From contig CAWAWJ010000001.1 of assembly GCA_963785735.1 (NCBI GenBank), positions 2,160,720 through 2,224,719 on the forward strand: 64,000 nucleotides of DNA. The letters are read 5' to 3'. A model generated the notes under the pieces. That model did no database searches, was not told where the DNA came from, and was given only the letters and a program-made list of their open reading frames with translations. The DNA comes from REEB95 sp963785735 (GTDB taxonomy: Bacteria; Pseudomonadota; Alphaproteobacteria; ATCC43930; CGMCC-115725). The translations under genes were made by a program, and so were the position numbers. This document shows positions 22,165 through 30,819 of this stretch, in pieces. Within the stretch, counting starts at the first letter, position 1; each line of letters begins with the position of its first letter.

Positions 22165-23415
22165 GTGAACGGGCCCAATTTCAAGCACATTCTGATTCTC
22201 GGCGCGGGCCATGCCGGCGGCGTTGCCGCGCATACCCTGCGCCAAGCGGGTTTCGCGGGCAAGGTCACGCTCGCCGGAGCCGAGACCCATCCGCCTTACG
22301 AACGCCCGCCTCTCTCCAAGGAATTGTTGGCGGGCGCGTCGCCTGTCGAAAAAACCTATCTGCGCCCCCTCGCCTTCTATGCCGATGCCGGAATTACGCT
22401 GCGCCTTGGTGAAACGGCTTTGGCGATCGACCGCAAGGCGCAGCGGGTTTCATTATCTTCGGGCGAAACCATTCCCTATGACGCGCTGCTGCTGACGCTG
22501 GGCGCGCGGGCGCGCCGCTTGCCGGTTCCCGGCGGCGGCCATGGCAGCGTTTTCTTCCTGCGCGACATCGCGGATTCGCTCAGCCTGCGCGGGCAATTCG
22601 AAGCGGGCAAGCGCCTCACCGTGGTGGGCGCGGGCTTCATCGGCCTCGAAGCGGCGGCGGTGGCGCGGAAGCGCGGCCTCGCCGTCACCGTCCTCGAAAT
22701 GCAGCGCGAGCCGATCCAGCGCGTGGCCGCGCCCGAGATCGGCCATTTCCTGGCCGAGCTGCATCGCGGCAACGGCGTCGATCTGCGCACCGGCCTGGCG
22801 GCGAGCGCGATCGAGGATACGGGCAAGGATTTGCGCCTCCCCCTATCTTCCGGCGAAAGATCCACCGGCGAGACTCTGGCCGCCGATTTCGTGCTGGTGG
22901 GCATCGGCGCCCAGCCCAACACCGAGCTCGCCCGAGAAGCCGGCCTCGCGGTCGAGGACGGCGTGGTGGTGGATGAATTCGGCCGCACCAACGACCCCGC
23001 CATCTACGCCGCCGGCGATGTGACAAAGCATTGGAACCCGTTGCTGAAACGCCGCATCCGGCTCGAATCCTGGCAGAACGCGCAGAACCAGGCCATATCC
23101 GTCGCCAAGGCGATGGCCGGGGGCACGGAGCCCTTCGCCGAAATCCCGTGGTTCTGGACCGACCAATACGACGTCAATTTGCAGATGGCAGGCGCGCCCG
23201 AATCATGGGACAGCCTGGTCTGGCGCGGCAATCCTCCGGAGAAATCCTTCACCGTGTTCTACATGAAAGACGGGAAACCCGTCGCCGTGAACACGGTCAA
23301 TAACGGACGTGACATGCGCTTCGCGCGCGAGCTCGTCGCCAAGGGGGGCAAAATCGATCCCGTCCGGCTTGCCGACAAGACGGTAAAACTGCAAGATTTG
23401 GTCCGGGAGAGTTAG
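22165..23415 (+). CDS. FAD-dependent ferredoxin/rubredoxin reductase
   Basis: The 416-residue product has two Rossmann folds: an FAD-binding start HILILGAGHAGGVAA, PPLSKELL, and an NAD-binding VVGAGFIGLEAAAV at about 150. The second FAD motif is IYAAGDVTKH near 285. The layout matches reductases that pass electrons from NADH to a ferredoxin in oxygenase systems. The start is the GTG at 22165. Its Rieske partner follows after three bases, so the two form an NADH-to-ferredoxin chain; no oxygenase gene lies nearby. Confidence 0.9.
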   Translation: MNGPNFKHILILGAGHAGGVAAHTLRQAGFAGKVTLAGAETHPPYERPPLSKELLAGASPVEKTYLRPLAFYADAGITLRLGETALAIDRKAQRVSLSSGETIPYDALLLTLGARARRLPVPGGGHGSVFFLRDIADSLSLRGQFEAGKRLTVVGAGFIGLEAAAVARKRGLAVTVLEMQREPIQRVAAPEIGHFLAELHRGNGVDLRTGLAASAIEDTGKDLRLPLSSGERSTGETLAADFVLVGIGAQPNTELAREAGLAVEDGVVVDEFGRTNDPAIYAAGDVTKHWNPLLKRRIRLESWQNAQNQAISVAKAMAGGTEPFAEIPWFWTDQYDVNLQMAGAPESWDSLVWRGNPPEKSFTVFYMKDGKPVAVNTVNNGRDMRFARELVAKGGKIDPVRLADKTVKLQDLVRES

Positions 23416-23418
23416 CGC

Positions 23419-23739
23419 ATGGCCGGAGACGGAAACTGGGTATCGGTCGCCAAGCTTGATTCGGTCAAGCCGGGCGACGTGGTGGGCGTGACGCTGGGCG
23501 AGCGCGAGATCGCGCTCTACAACATCGACGGCGCGATCTACGCCACCGACAACCTCTGCACCCACGCCTTCGCCTTGCTGAGCCAGGGCTGGCTCGACGG
23601 CGACTGCATCGAATGCCCGCTCCACGGCGGACGCTTCGAGGTCAAGACCGGCAAGGGGCTGGGCCCGCCGATCAATGACGATCTCAAGACCTATAAGGTT
23701 CAGATGAAGGGCGAGGATATCCAGGTACTGCTGGACTGA
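23419..23739 (+). CDS. Rieske [2Fe-2S] ferredoxin
   Basis: The 106-residue product binds a Rieske cluster through CTHAFALL (Cys-x-His) at about 46 and CPLHGGRFEV (Cys-x2-His) at about 66. The size fits the ferredoxin of bacterial ring-hydroxylating dioxygenases rather than the bc1 subunit. It would take electrons from the adjacent reductase. Its last 56 bases overlap the end of the convergent GT87 gene. Confidence 0.93.
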   Translation: MAGDGNWVSVAKLDSVKPGDVVGVTLGEREIALYNIDGAIYATDNLCTHAFALLSQGWLDGDCIECPLHGGRFEVKTGKGLGPPINDDLKTYKVQMKGEDIQVLLD

Positions 23740-24955
23740 GCGCCCGGTTCTTGCCGGATGCTTCCCGGCGGGCGCGCGCCAGAATCATCGCCAGCAGCAA
23801 CAGGCTCGCGAACGGCCCCACCGGCACGTGCCAGCCCTGGCCGAGGCCGAGCGTCAGCAGCGGAACGGCGAAGACCAGCGCCAGCCCGGATTTTTCCCAG
23901 GGCTGGAATCCGCTCTGGCGTGCCGCGCGGATGAGGAAAGCCGCCGCCACCGCCGCCAGCATGAAATCGTAGAGCAGCACCACCGGCACGGCGAAAAGCG
24001 TCGCCGCCGCGAGCGCGGCGCCCCGCAGCTCGACACTCAAATCATGTCCCCAGACATAAGCCACCAGCGCCGCCGCGCCCAGAGCCGCCACGCCCTGGAC
24101 GGCATAGGCGGGGGCCACGTCGAGCCCGATCAAACGCGCGGCGGCGAAGGGGCTGATCATGCCGGCGAGATTGATGCGGCCGAATTCATAGGTCGCGTGC
24201 GAATTCAAAGCCGCGCCCAGATAGGCCTGCCAGGTTTCCCAGCCGAACAAGGCGGCCGAGGCGCAAACCAACGCCGCGACCGTGGCCGCCGCCACAGCAA
24301 TGGCGCCCCAGCGCCGCCCGGCGAAGAGCGCCACCGGCACCAGCAAAGCGAGATGCGGCTTGTAGCAAAGCGCGCCGAAGAACAGCCCGGCCCAGGCCGG
24401 CCGGCGGTCAATGCACAGCATCCCGGCGCCGAACAGCGCCGCGGTCAGCAACGCGTTCTGGCCGAGGCCGACGGTCCAGAACACCGCCGGAAAGGCCAGC
24501 ATCGGCAGCAGCGCGACGGAAAGCTTCTCGTCCAGGATGCGGCGGGCCACAACGAGATAAAGCCCGAGGCTCAGCGCCTCGAAGACGACGAAGGCGACGA
24601 GATAAGGCAGATGCGCCAGCACCGCGCAGAGCAGCAGATAGACCGGCGGGTAATAGAAGAACTGATAGGCGATGCCCTTCTCTGTCGCGGCCTGTTCGGC
24701 GGCGAAATGCGCCGCCTGATCATAGGCCAAGGAAGGCTCGCCCGCATCGGCGAGAGATCCGGCGGCGTAGAAGCTCGCGAAATCGGTGGTGAGCGGATGG
24801 TCGAGTGGAACAATCCAGCCATGCGTGCCGGCGATCAGGAACAGGAACGCCGCCACTTCGAGGACGAACAGAATCCGGGCATAGGCGAGGATGCGCGCGC
24901 GGCCGAGCCAGTCGCCGCTGCGCAACCCTTCGACAATTCGATTTGCCCCGGTCAT
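23684..24955 (-). CDS. GT87-type membrane glycosyltransferase (DUF2029)
   Basis: The 423-residue product is strongly hydrophobic, with about ten membrane segments. After the first helix an acidic loop HPLTTDFASFYAAGSLA carries the D-F-x-x-F/Y-A-x-G pattern of the GT87 (DUF2029) family, followed by FFYYPPVYLLLCA. Members use polyprenyl-phosphate sugars to transfer mannose or arabinose at the outer face of the inner membrane. The C-terminal tail is polar. It overlaps the Rieske gene tail to tail by 56 bases, which is unusual but both frames look coding. Confidence 0.87.
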   Translation of the reverse strand: MTGANRIVEGLRSGDWLGRARILAYARILFVLEVAAFLFLIAGTHGWIVPLDHPLTTDFASFYAAGSLADAGEPSLAYDQAAHFAAEQAATEKGIAYQFFYYPPVYLLLCAVLAHLPYLVAFVVFEALSLGLYLVVARRILDEKLSVALLPMLAFPAVFWTVGLGQNALLTAALFGAGMLCIDRRPAWAGLFFGALCYKPHLALLVPVALFAGRRWGAIAVAAATVAALVCASAALFGWETWQAYLGAALNSHATYEFGRINLAGMISPFAAARLIGLDVAPAYAVQGVAALGAAALVAYVWGHDLSVELRGAALAAATLFAVPVVLLYDFMLAAVAAAFLIRAARQSGFQPWEKSGLALVFAVPLLTLGLGQGWHVPVGPFASLLLLAMILARARREASGKNRALSPAVPGYPRPSSEPYRS

Positions 24956-25021
24956 GCGCCGAAGTCTAGTCCGGCACCGGTAATAAACTGTTAAGGCTGA
25001 CGGCGGGCGGCAAAACTGCCC

Positions 25022-25366
25022 TTAGCGCACGGTGCGGATGGCCATGGCCGTTATGTCGTATTGCGGCATGCCGACCATGTTACGGCCCTCAAGCTGGCGG
25101 CTGCTCAGCAACACGATGGCGTTCGCGCCCACCTTGGCGGCGCTCGATTTCAGCACTTCGATCATCGCGGTTTCGGTGTCGGTCCAGCCGCCATGCGCCG
25201 TGACCATGCCGAGGCGGATGTAATTGACCGGCGGCGGCCGGTCGAAGACCTGGACGATGTCGCCCCAGGGCCGATAATGCGCGTTGCTCATCGGGACGAA
25301 ATCGGTGTCGGCGCAGCCGGCCAGAAACAAGGCCAGGGCAACCGCCGCGATGTGCCGCCAGTTCAT
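25022..25366 (-). CDS. Small lipoprotein, YbjQ-like core
   Basis: The 114-residue product starts MNWRHIAAVALALFL and has a lipobox LAGC, so the mature N-terminal cysteine should be lipidated. The body includes VNYIRLGMVTAHGG, TAMIEVLKSSAAKVGANAIVLLSSR and a short ending. The helix plus GANAIVL strand recalls YbjQ/heavy-metal-binding or DUF4156-type lipoproteins, but the match is loose. The ATG at 25366 is favoured over one four codons earlier because it starts the signal peptide. Confidence 0.75.
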   Translation of the reverse strand: MNWRHIAAVALALFLAGCADTDFVPMSNAHYRPWGDIVQVFDRPPPVNYIRLGMVTAHGGWTDTETAMIEVLKSSAAKVGANAIVLLSSRQLEGRNMVGMPQYDITAMAIRTVR

Positions 25367-25452
25367 TACGAATTCCAATCATCCGCCGTCAGCAGGAAAA
25401 GGGAAATGGCGCCGGGGGCGGATTCCCACGGGACACCGAGCGCGTTAGACTT

Positions 25453-25572
25453 ATTGGCTAAATTTTGCGCCGTCAATGCCCCTACCCTCACCGCTACCCG
25501 CATAAATTAGGGCTTAAACGCGCACCGAACCGTCGCCCGCGTCACCGGGTTGTTTTCAGCAATAAGAACGCC
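25453..25572. repeat. Dispersed repeat, copy A
   Basis: About 120 bases related to the copy at 53308-53468. They share GCCGTCAATGCCC, then a run of CCGCTACCCGCAT and GGCTTAAA / GGACTTAAA, and CGCCCGCG. It fills most of the 270-base gap between the lipoprotein and PEP-CTERM genes and holds no convincing gene. Confidence 0.7.
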
Positions 25573-25636
25573 CCTTGATCGCCAGCGCTCGCCGCGAGAA
25601 TGGCCTAAAACTCAAGACGCCTTCCCGAATATCGCC

Positions 25637-26365
25637 TTAAAGTGTTTTGCTTTTGCGCCGGCGGATGATGCCGCAAGCGACAAGCGCGGATCCGAGCAGC
25701 GCCGCGGAGCTTGGATCGGGAACGCTCGACGGGGGGGTGCTTCCGGCCTCGAGATTGGCTAATTCGAAGGATACGAAGGTGCTGGTCGCGACCACCTCGT
25801 TGAACGAGCCGCCGGTCACGTCCGCGTTGATGAAATAGCTGCCGCCGAAGGCCTGGTTGCCGTTGGCGCCGGGATCGAAATCCCCGCCGGTGATCTCGCC
25901 GACCAGGGTGCCATTGGAATAAAAATACAGCTCATTGCCGAGATCGACCGAACCCCATAACAGGCCGAGATAGTTCTGCGGCGTGGCGAACTGGACGGTG
26001 ACGTCGCCAAGGCCGGCCGAATAGTAATTGCTGGTCACGGCCGCGCCACTGGAATTGATCGGCGCTGCGTACTGATTGAGGACGGTGCCGTTGACGGCCA
26101 TGGCGGGATACGCGGTCGCCAGGGGATTCGAGAAGGTGACGGTGGTGCCGTTGCTGAAAGTGATCGGGGCCGTGCCGGTGGTGGGCGGCGTATAGGTTTG
26201 CAGGGCGTCGCCGGCAGGCGGCATCGCGGTGCCTTCATCCGTCGCCGTATAGGACAAAACGGGCGCGGCATGCGCCGCGCCGGCCGCTAGCATGAGCGGG
26301 ACGGCGAGAAGGGAAAGCGCGCATAAGCGCGCGGCGCGCACCAACCGGGAAATTTTCGTCGGCAT
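25637..26365 (-). CDS. PEP-CTERM sorted exported protein
   Basis: The 242-residue product has a signal peptide of about 30 residues ending in GAAHAAPV. The mature part is rich in Thr, Ser, Gly and Asn with beta-strand character (TPQNYLGLLWGSVD, ELYFYSNGTLVGEI). The C-terminus is a PEP-CTERM sorting signal: SVPDPSSAALLGS, a hydrophobic stretch, then IIRRRKSK. The usual VPEP is VPDP here. Such proteins are processed by an exosortase and reach the cell surface or matrix; no exosortase gene is in the window. The ATG at 26365 follows AGGAG by seven bases. Confidence 0.9.
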   Translation of the reverse strand: MPTKISRLVRAARLCALSLLAVPLMLAAGAAHAAPVLSYTATDEGTAMPPAGDALQTYTPPTTGTAPITFSNGTTVTFSNPLATAYPAMAVNGTVLNQYAAPINSSGAAVTSNYYSAGLGDVTVQFATPQNYLGLLWGSVDLGNELYFYSNGTLVGEITGGDFDPGANGNQAFGGSYFINADVTGGSFNEVVATSTFVSFELANLEAGSTPPSSVPDPSSAALLGSALVACGIIRRRKSKTL

Positions 26366-26878
26366 TTTCAACTCCTGTCACCCATGGCGCGCCGCCCTTT
26401 GGCGGTGGCGACAGAATATTTGCCGCATTCCACAAAACTATCAAGTAATGTCGTCTAAAATACAAGTATAAATTAAGCATTATTCAATTATAATTAAGAC
26501 AATATTTGATAAGACTTTATCGAATATTTAAGAAAGATGCCGGAAAGCGGCTTCTTCCCTGTGTTTTACTTGGTAAAAAATAATTAGGGTTGGCGGATTT
26601 AAACCACTTCCATGCCGGGTATCGGTTTTTGAAAATTCCGGCAGGCCGGTGCTGCTTCATGACCGCCCCCGGCCCCGGCGCACGCGAAATGCGAAACCGT
26701 GCCGGGGGTCCGGGTGAAAAGTCCGATGATGGGTAAAGACCCTGACGTGGCGGCAGGCCGCGCCGCCAATTCCGTGCGCGGACTAAATACCCGCGAAATT
26801 CACGCCAATTCTCTCAAGGGTTCACTACTCGTTAAGCCAATCGCAATAATATTTAAGTAAGTGCAAGAAGAGAGAATT
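26366..26878. other. 513-base divergent spacer with an AT-rich block and strong hairpin
   Basis: The part at 26430-26600 is markedly AT-rich compared with the rest of the window and probably holds promoters for the PEP-CTERM gene. At 26667-26714 the CCCGG, CCCCGGC and GCACG segments pair with CGTGC, GCCGGGG and CCGGG to give an imperfect stem of about 17 bp around a GCGAAATGCGAAA loop. This may be a leader structure of the tadG-like mRNA. No ORF here is convincing. Confidence 0.5.
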
Positions 26879-29050
26879 ATGCCAATCCCGCACCAAAAGC
26901 GCAAAAGCGTCAGTCCAAAAGCTGGGGTTTTTGCCAAGCTTCGCAGGGTGTTCGGCGATCTCCGCGCCGACCAGCGCGGGTCGATAGCCATTCTGTTTGC
27001 CGTCTCCGCCATTGTGCTTGTGACCGCTATCGGCGCCGGCGTCGATTTGGCGCGCGCCTATCAGGAGCGCCAGAAGCTTTCCGAAGTCGCGATGCTGGGT
27101 TGCCAATACGCGACGCGCACGGACATCATCGCGCCGGTCGCGGCCAGCAATGCCGGAACCACCCAAAATACGAATTACGTTTCGGCCGTAACCTCCTATG
27201 TCAATACCAGCCTCACAAATCAGAGTCTCTCCTACTCGCAGACCAACTCCGCGCCATTCACTTACACGCCGGGCGGCGCCGCCTCGGTCAGCTTGTCGGC
27301 GACGGTGCCGACCGAATTCATGCAAATCATCCATGTCAATTCGATACCGGTGTCGGCGAATTCGAATTGCTTCACCACGGTCTCCGAAGTTTACAATTCG
27401 ACTTCGCCATTTCTCGTGCAGGAGAATTTCGAGACTCAAGCCTCCGGCGCGTCAACCTGGTGGCTTCCCAACGGGACCTCGATACCGGATGCCCATAACG
27501 GAACCACCATTGCCAAGACCACGACATTCAACACCAACAATATTTATACCGGCGGGAATGGCGCCAAATGGGTGATCATGGGATATTGCGTGGAGACCGA
27601 TGCATTGGGCAACATCAATTCCACCATTCCCGGCGGATCGACCTCGTCCGGCGAACTCGATTGCGACAATGGCTCGGCCACGGGGGGCGATTCCTCGATA
27701 TCGAACAAGGAATATCTGAACACCGGCGAGTACGAGGTTCGCTACTGGTTCAAAGCCCGCGTCGCCTACCCCGATTATCAGCCCACCTATATCTGCGGAT
27801 CCTCCGCCAGCGACGTATCCTGGGCCACCGATTCCAACAGCGCGAGCAATGGCGGGCTGACCTCGAACGCGGTCAAGAACAACCAGGTCGACGTTTTTCT
27901 CGACGCCGACAACAACAATTCAGCGCCGACGCATCTGATCAATGACGGCACGATGAGCCTGGCTGGATCCAATCTGATCAATTCCTGCGTTTATTCCTAT
28001 AGCTGGGTCCAGCGCAGCATCCGCATCTATGTCACGACGCCGGGATTTTATTGGCTGACCTTCGCCGCCGACGGAGCGAACAACAGTTACGGCGGACAAC
28101 TCGCCAGTATCCAGTGGTGCTACGGCACTTGTTCCGGCACTTTGCAGGACAATTTCCCGTTCACGGCCAATCAAACCTTGTTCGAGGATACGTTCGAGAA
28201 CCCGGTTTATTCGGGATCTCCGTACAACAGCAACGGCAATGTCAATAACAGCGTCGCGGGCACCTATATTTGGGGCGGCGGAAACACCGGTTGGGCGAAT
28301 GCGCCTACCAATCAGCTTCCGTATTGGACGTCCGGCTGCCCGCAGGGCAACCAATGCGTGGAACTCGGGTGGAACACCAACAGTCTGATCGGCAGAGGGT
28401 TTTTGTTGGATCCCGGCTACTATCAGGTCAGCTACAAATATGAATCGGAAATCACGTGGGCTACGCTGAATAGCGTCTATTGCGGATCGACGCCCGCCGC
28501 CGCCAACATATCCGCTCTAACGGCCCAGAGCAGCATCGGCGTAATCAGGGTTTACAACATCAATACCGGCGCATCGACCGATCATGACACGAGTACGGTC
28601 GGCGTCTTCATGAACCATGCCCAGGAAGCCAGCACGCCGAATATCGGAAATGCGCTCGGCTCAACCACCAGCTACACCAATCCCAACGGAACGACCTCGA
28701 CCACCCCGACCGTCCCGCCCAATGCCATCAGCCTGACAAATTACAGCCCATCGACAGTCAGTCCGTTGCTCGACATTTGCGGCTATGCCGCGAACGCGCA
28801 GACGCGCACGGTGGTGGTGTATATCCAGAAACCCGCTTATTACTGGCTTACGCTCGCGGCCCTTGGCACCTCCGATGCGTATGGCGGGTTCATCGACGAC
28901 GTCAAGATCACCGCGCTCAACAGCCCCTATAACAGCACCTATGCGAGCAGCGCCATCACCATTCCGGTTCCGACGCCGCAGCCGAGCGCGACGGTCAGCT
29001 ACACCGGATTCTACATAACGGCGGATACGCTCACGCCGCCCGCGCCATGA
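26879..29050 (+). CDS. TadG-like exported protein with two tandem C-rich beta modules
   Basis: The 723-residue product begins with a TadE/TadG-type start: a basic stretch, DQRGSIAILFAVSAI, a single membrane helix at about 35-56 and GVDLARAYQERQKLSEVAMLG. The rest is Ser/Thr/Asn/Gly-rich and outside the membrane. It contains two related modules at roughly 181-414 and 434-691. Shared marks are ENFET / DTFEN, a CVE segment, GEYEVRYWF / GYYQVSYKY, YICGSSA / VYCGSTP, and GFYWLTFAADG...YGG / AYYWLTLAALG...YGG. Ordinary TadG proteins carry a von Willebrand-type domain, which is not seen. The ATG at 26879 follows AGAAGAGAG. It overlaps the next gene by ATGA. Confidence 0.82.
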   Translation: MPIPHQKRKSVSPKAGVFAKLRRVFGDLRADQRGSIAILFAVSAIVLVTAIGAGVDLARAYQERQKLSEVAMLGCQYATRTDIIAPVAASNAGTTQNTNYVSAVTSYVNTSLTNQSLSYSQTNSAPFTYTPGGAASVSLSATVPTEFMQIIHVNSIPVSANSNCFTTVSEVYNSTSPFLVQENFETQASGASTWWLPNGTSIPDAHNGTTIAKTTTFNTNNIYTGGNGAKWVIMGYCVETDALGNINSTIPGGSTSSGELDCDNGSATGGDSSISNKEYLNTGEYEVRYWFKARVAYPDYQPTYICGSSASDVSWATDSNSASNGGLTSNAVKNNQVDVFLDADNNNSAPTHLINDGTMSLAGSNLINSCVYSYSWVQRSIRIYVTTPGFYWLTFAADGANNSYGGQLASIQWCYGTCSGTLQDNFPFTANQTLFEDTFENPVYSGSPYNSNGNVNNSVAGTYIWGGGNTGWANAPTNQLPYWTSGCPQGNQCVELGWNTNSLIGRGFLLDPGYYQVSYKYESEITWATLNSVYCGSTPAAANISALTAQSSIGVIRVYNINTGASTDHDTSTVGVFMNHAQEASTPNIGNALGSTTSYTNPNGTTSTTPTVPPNAISLTNYSPSTVSPLLDICGYAANAQTRTVVVYIQKPAYYWLTLAALGTSDAYGGFIDDVKITALNSPYNSTYASSAITIPVPTPQPSATVSYTGFYITADTLTPPAP

Positions 29051-29538
29051 TGAAGCGAAAAGATCGGCTGGCGGGCTTTCCGCGCATCGGGGCGTTGCTA
29101 CGCGACGAGCGCGCCGCATCCGCCGTCGAATTCGCCCTGGTGGCTTGGTCGTTTATTTTTGTGCTCTTGTGGCTCCTGCAATTGGGCATCTTTTTCATGA
29201 CCCAGGTCTCGCTGGATAACGGCCTGATCGCCGAGGCTGAGACGGTTCGCGCGGACCTTGTGGCGGGGACCTTGCCGACCGCGGCGACCATCAAGGCCGG
29301 GGTCGTGAGCAATGCCGGCGCCTTGATTAACAATAATTCGACCTTGTCGGTCGAGGTCCGGACGCTCACCGATCTGGACTCCAGCACCGTCGCGATCGTC
29401 GACGGATACCAGGACTACGGGACGACGACCAGCGCCCTGGTGCTGCGGGCGCAGGGGCAGGCCATTACATTTATTCCCGGCTTCGGTTCCATTTTCACGG
29501 TCACCTCCTCGGCGATGATTCGCCGCCAGGGCAAGTGA
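29047..29538 (+). CDS. TadE-like pilus assembly protein (first)
   Basis: The 163-residue product has the TadE pattern: a basic start, DERAASAVEFALVAWSFI with the conserved Glu in the hydrophobic segment, a single helix to about residue 55, and an extracellular part with no cysteine. TadE-type pseudopilins are processed by a prepilin peptidase and join Flp/Tad pilus assembly. The gene starts inside the stop of the tadG-like gene and ends touching the next one, so all three are translationally coupled. No tadA, tadB, tadC or cpa genes are in the window. Confidence 0.88.
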   Translation: MMKRKDRLAGFPRIGALLRDERAASAVEFALVAWSFIFVLLWLLQLGIFFMTQVSLDNGLIAEAETVRADLVAGTLPTAATIKAGVVSNAGALINNNSTLSVEVRTLTDLDSSTVAIVDGYQDYGTTTSALVLRAQGQAITFIPGFGSIFTVTSSAMIRRQGK

Positions 29539-30065
29539 TGATCCGCCGGCTTATCAAATTCCTGAAGGACCGCGCCGGCACCGCCGCGGTTGAATTCGCC
29601 ATCGTCGTTCCGGTCATGATTATCATGGGGGCCGGGGCTTTCGAACTCGGCCACGCTTTTCAAGCCTATGACGCTGTCAATCGTCTCGCCACCCAATACG
29701 CGTTCACCTGGGCGGATTGTTCGGATTCGCCAGTCGGAACCTGCAACACCGAATTGGGATACTATAAGACGAATTCGTCGCTCGCGAATATCGCGCCCCA
29801 GCTCACGACCGCCAACATCAGCTTGCGCATGTTCCGGGTGACGGTGGTGGGAAGCACCGCGAACATCGTTTACGCCTATCCGACCGGAGCGACATTGACC
29901 ACCGGGGAAATATCGGCCGCGACCTCGACGATCGCAAACGGGGCGAGCGGAGTCGTCGTTTCCGTCAGCTATGTCTATAATCTGGCCGTATTCAGCACCT
30001 TGATGAGTCCGGTTATCGGATCGAGCTTCACCATGGCGTTCACGGTGGCGCAGATCACGCCCTGA
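29538..30065 (+). CDS. TadE-like pilus assembly protein (second)
   Basis: The 175-residue product repeats the TadE layout: MIRRLIKFLKDRAG, TAAVEFAIVVPVMIIMGAG with the conserved Glu, then a soluble part with two cysteines near residues 56 and 63 (WADCSDS, VGTCNTE). A GTG three bases earlier is an alternative start; the ATG at 29538 overlaps the previous stop as TGATG. It closes the three-gene unit. Confidence 0.88.
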   Translation: MIRRLIKFLKDRAGTAAVEFAIVVPVMIIMGAGAFELGHAFQAYDAVNRLATQYAFTWADCSDSPVGTCNTELGYYKTNSSLANIAPQLTTANISLRMFRVTVVGSTANIVYAYPTGATLTTGEISAATSTIANGASGVVVSVSYVYNLAVFSTLMSPVIGSSFTMAFTVAQITP

Positions 30066-30242
30066 CAATACGCGGGGAAGGGCATTAATCGACCCGAAAC
30101 GACGACGGCGGCCTCGCGGAAGACCACGAGCCAAGAATCCGGTCTCCGGCTTTCCTTTCCCGCGCGGTTGAGGCAATTTAACCTGGTGCCGCCAGTGTCG
30201 TTCTCATGCCACGATTCGAGAAATTTCGAATGGGGAAGATAT

Positions 30243-30578
30243 ATGAAAGTTCCATCGCTTAGGGGCCCCTACCCACTTAGTTCGGACAGGGTAAAATTAG
30301 CCGTTACTCAAAACAGCCCCGGCGTATACGCCACCGGTTCCATCAAATTCGGCCAACTCGAACCATCCTATGTCGGGCGGTCGGACGATGACCTGGCCGC
30401 GCAATTACTCAAGCAAATCGGAATCCACGCCAGTTTTTCCTATGCCTATGCGTCATCTGCCCTCATCGCGTATCAGATGGAATGCGCGATGTATCACGCT
30501 TGGAAACCGCGTGACAATCATTTGCACCCGGCCAAGCCGAAAAATTCAAATCCAATATGCCCTGTTTGCGGACAATAG
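30243..30578 (+). CDS. Small GIY-YIG-like protein with a C-terminal CxxC
   Basis: The 111-residue product starts at an ATG nine bases after GGGGAAG. It shows PGVYATG and, after a spacer, SYVGRSDDDL, which fit the GVY and Y-V-G halves of a GIY-YIG nuclease fold with its following arginine. The segment ALIAYQMECAMYH places an acidic residue where the catalytic Glu is expected. The end has HLHPAKPKNSNP and then CPVCG, a possible zinc-binding pair with the His and Cys nearby. It lies alone between the tad-like and liv loci. The family match is by eye only. Confidence 0.55.
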   Translation: MKVPSLRGPYPLSSDRVKLAVTQNSPGVYATGSIKFGQLEPSYVGRSDDDLAAQLLKQIGIHASFSYAYASSALIAYQMECAMYHAWKPRDNHLHPAKPKNSNPICPVCGQ

Positions 30579-30819
30579 AGATACCCGCGTAATTTCGGAA
30601 AAACGGGCGCCGAATCACCACCAGCCTCTCGCTCAGGAAGCTAAGGAAGAAGGTGACAATAACGCCGAGCCGTATTCAAGGCGCTGTCCGTCCCGTTCCG
30701 AATTTCTCCAAACGATTCCATTGCTAAACAGATTGGCCAGCAAGCCCTGGCGGATCGGGGCTGTCGGTCACTTGCCTGGATTGGCCCGGTTTGAACGGTT
30801 CACCCCGATAAAGCGGTCT

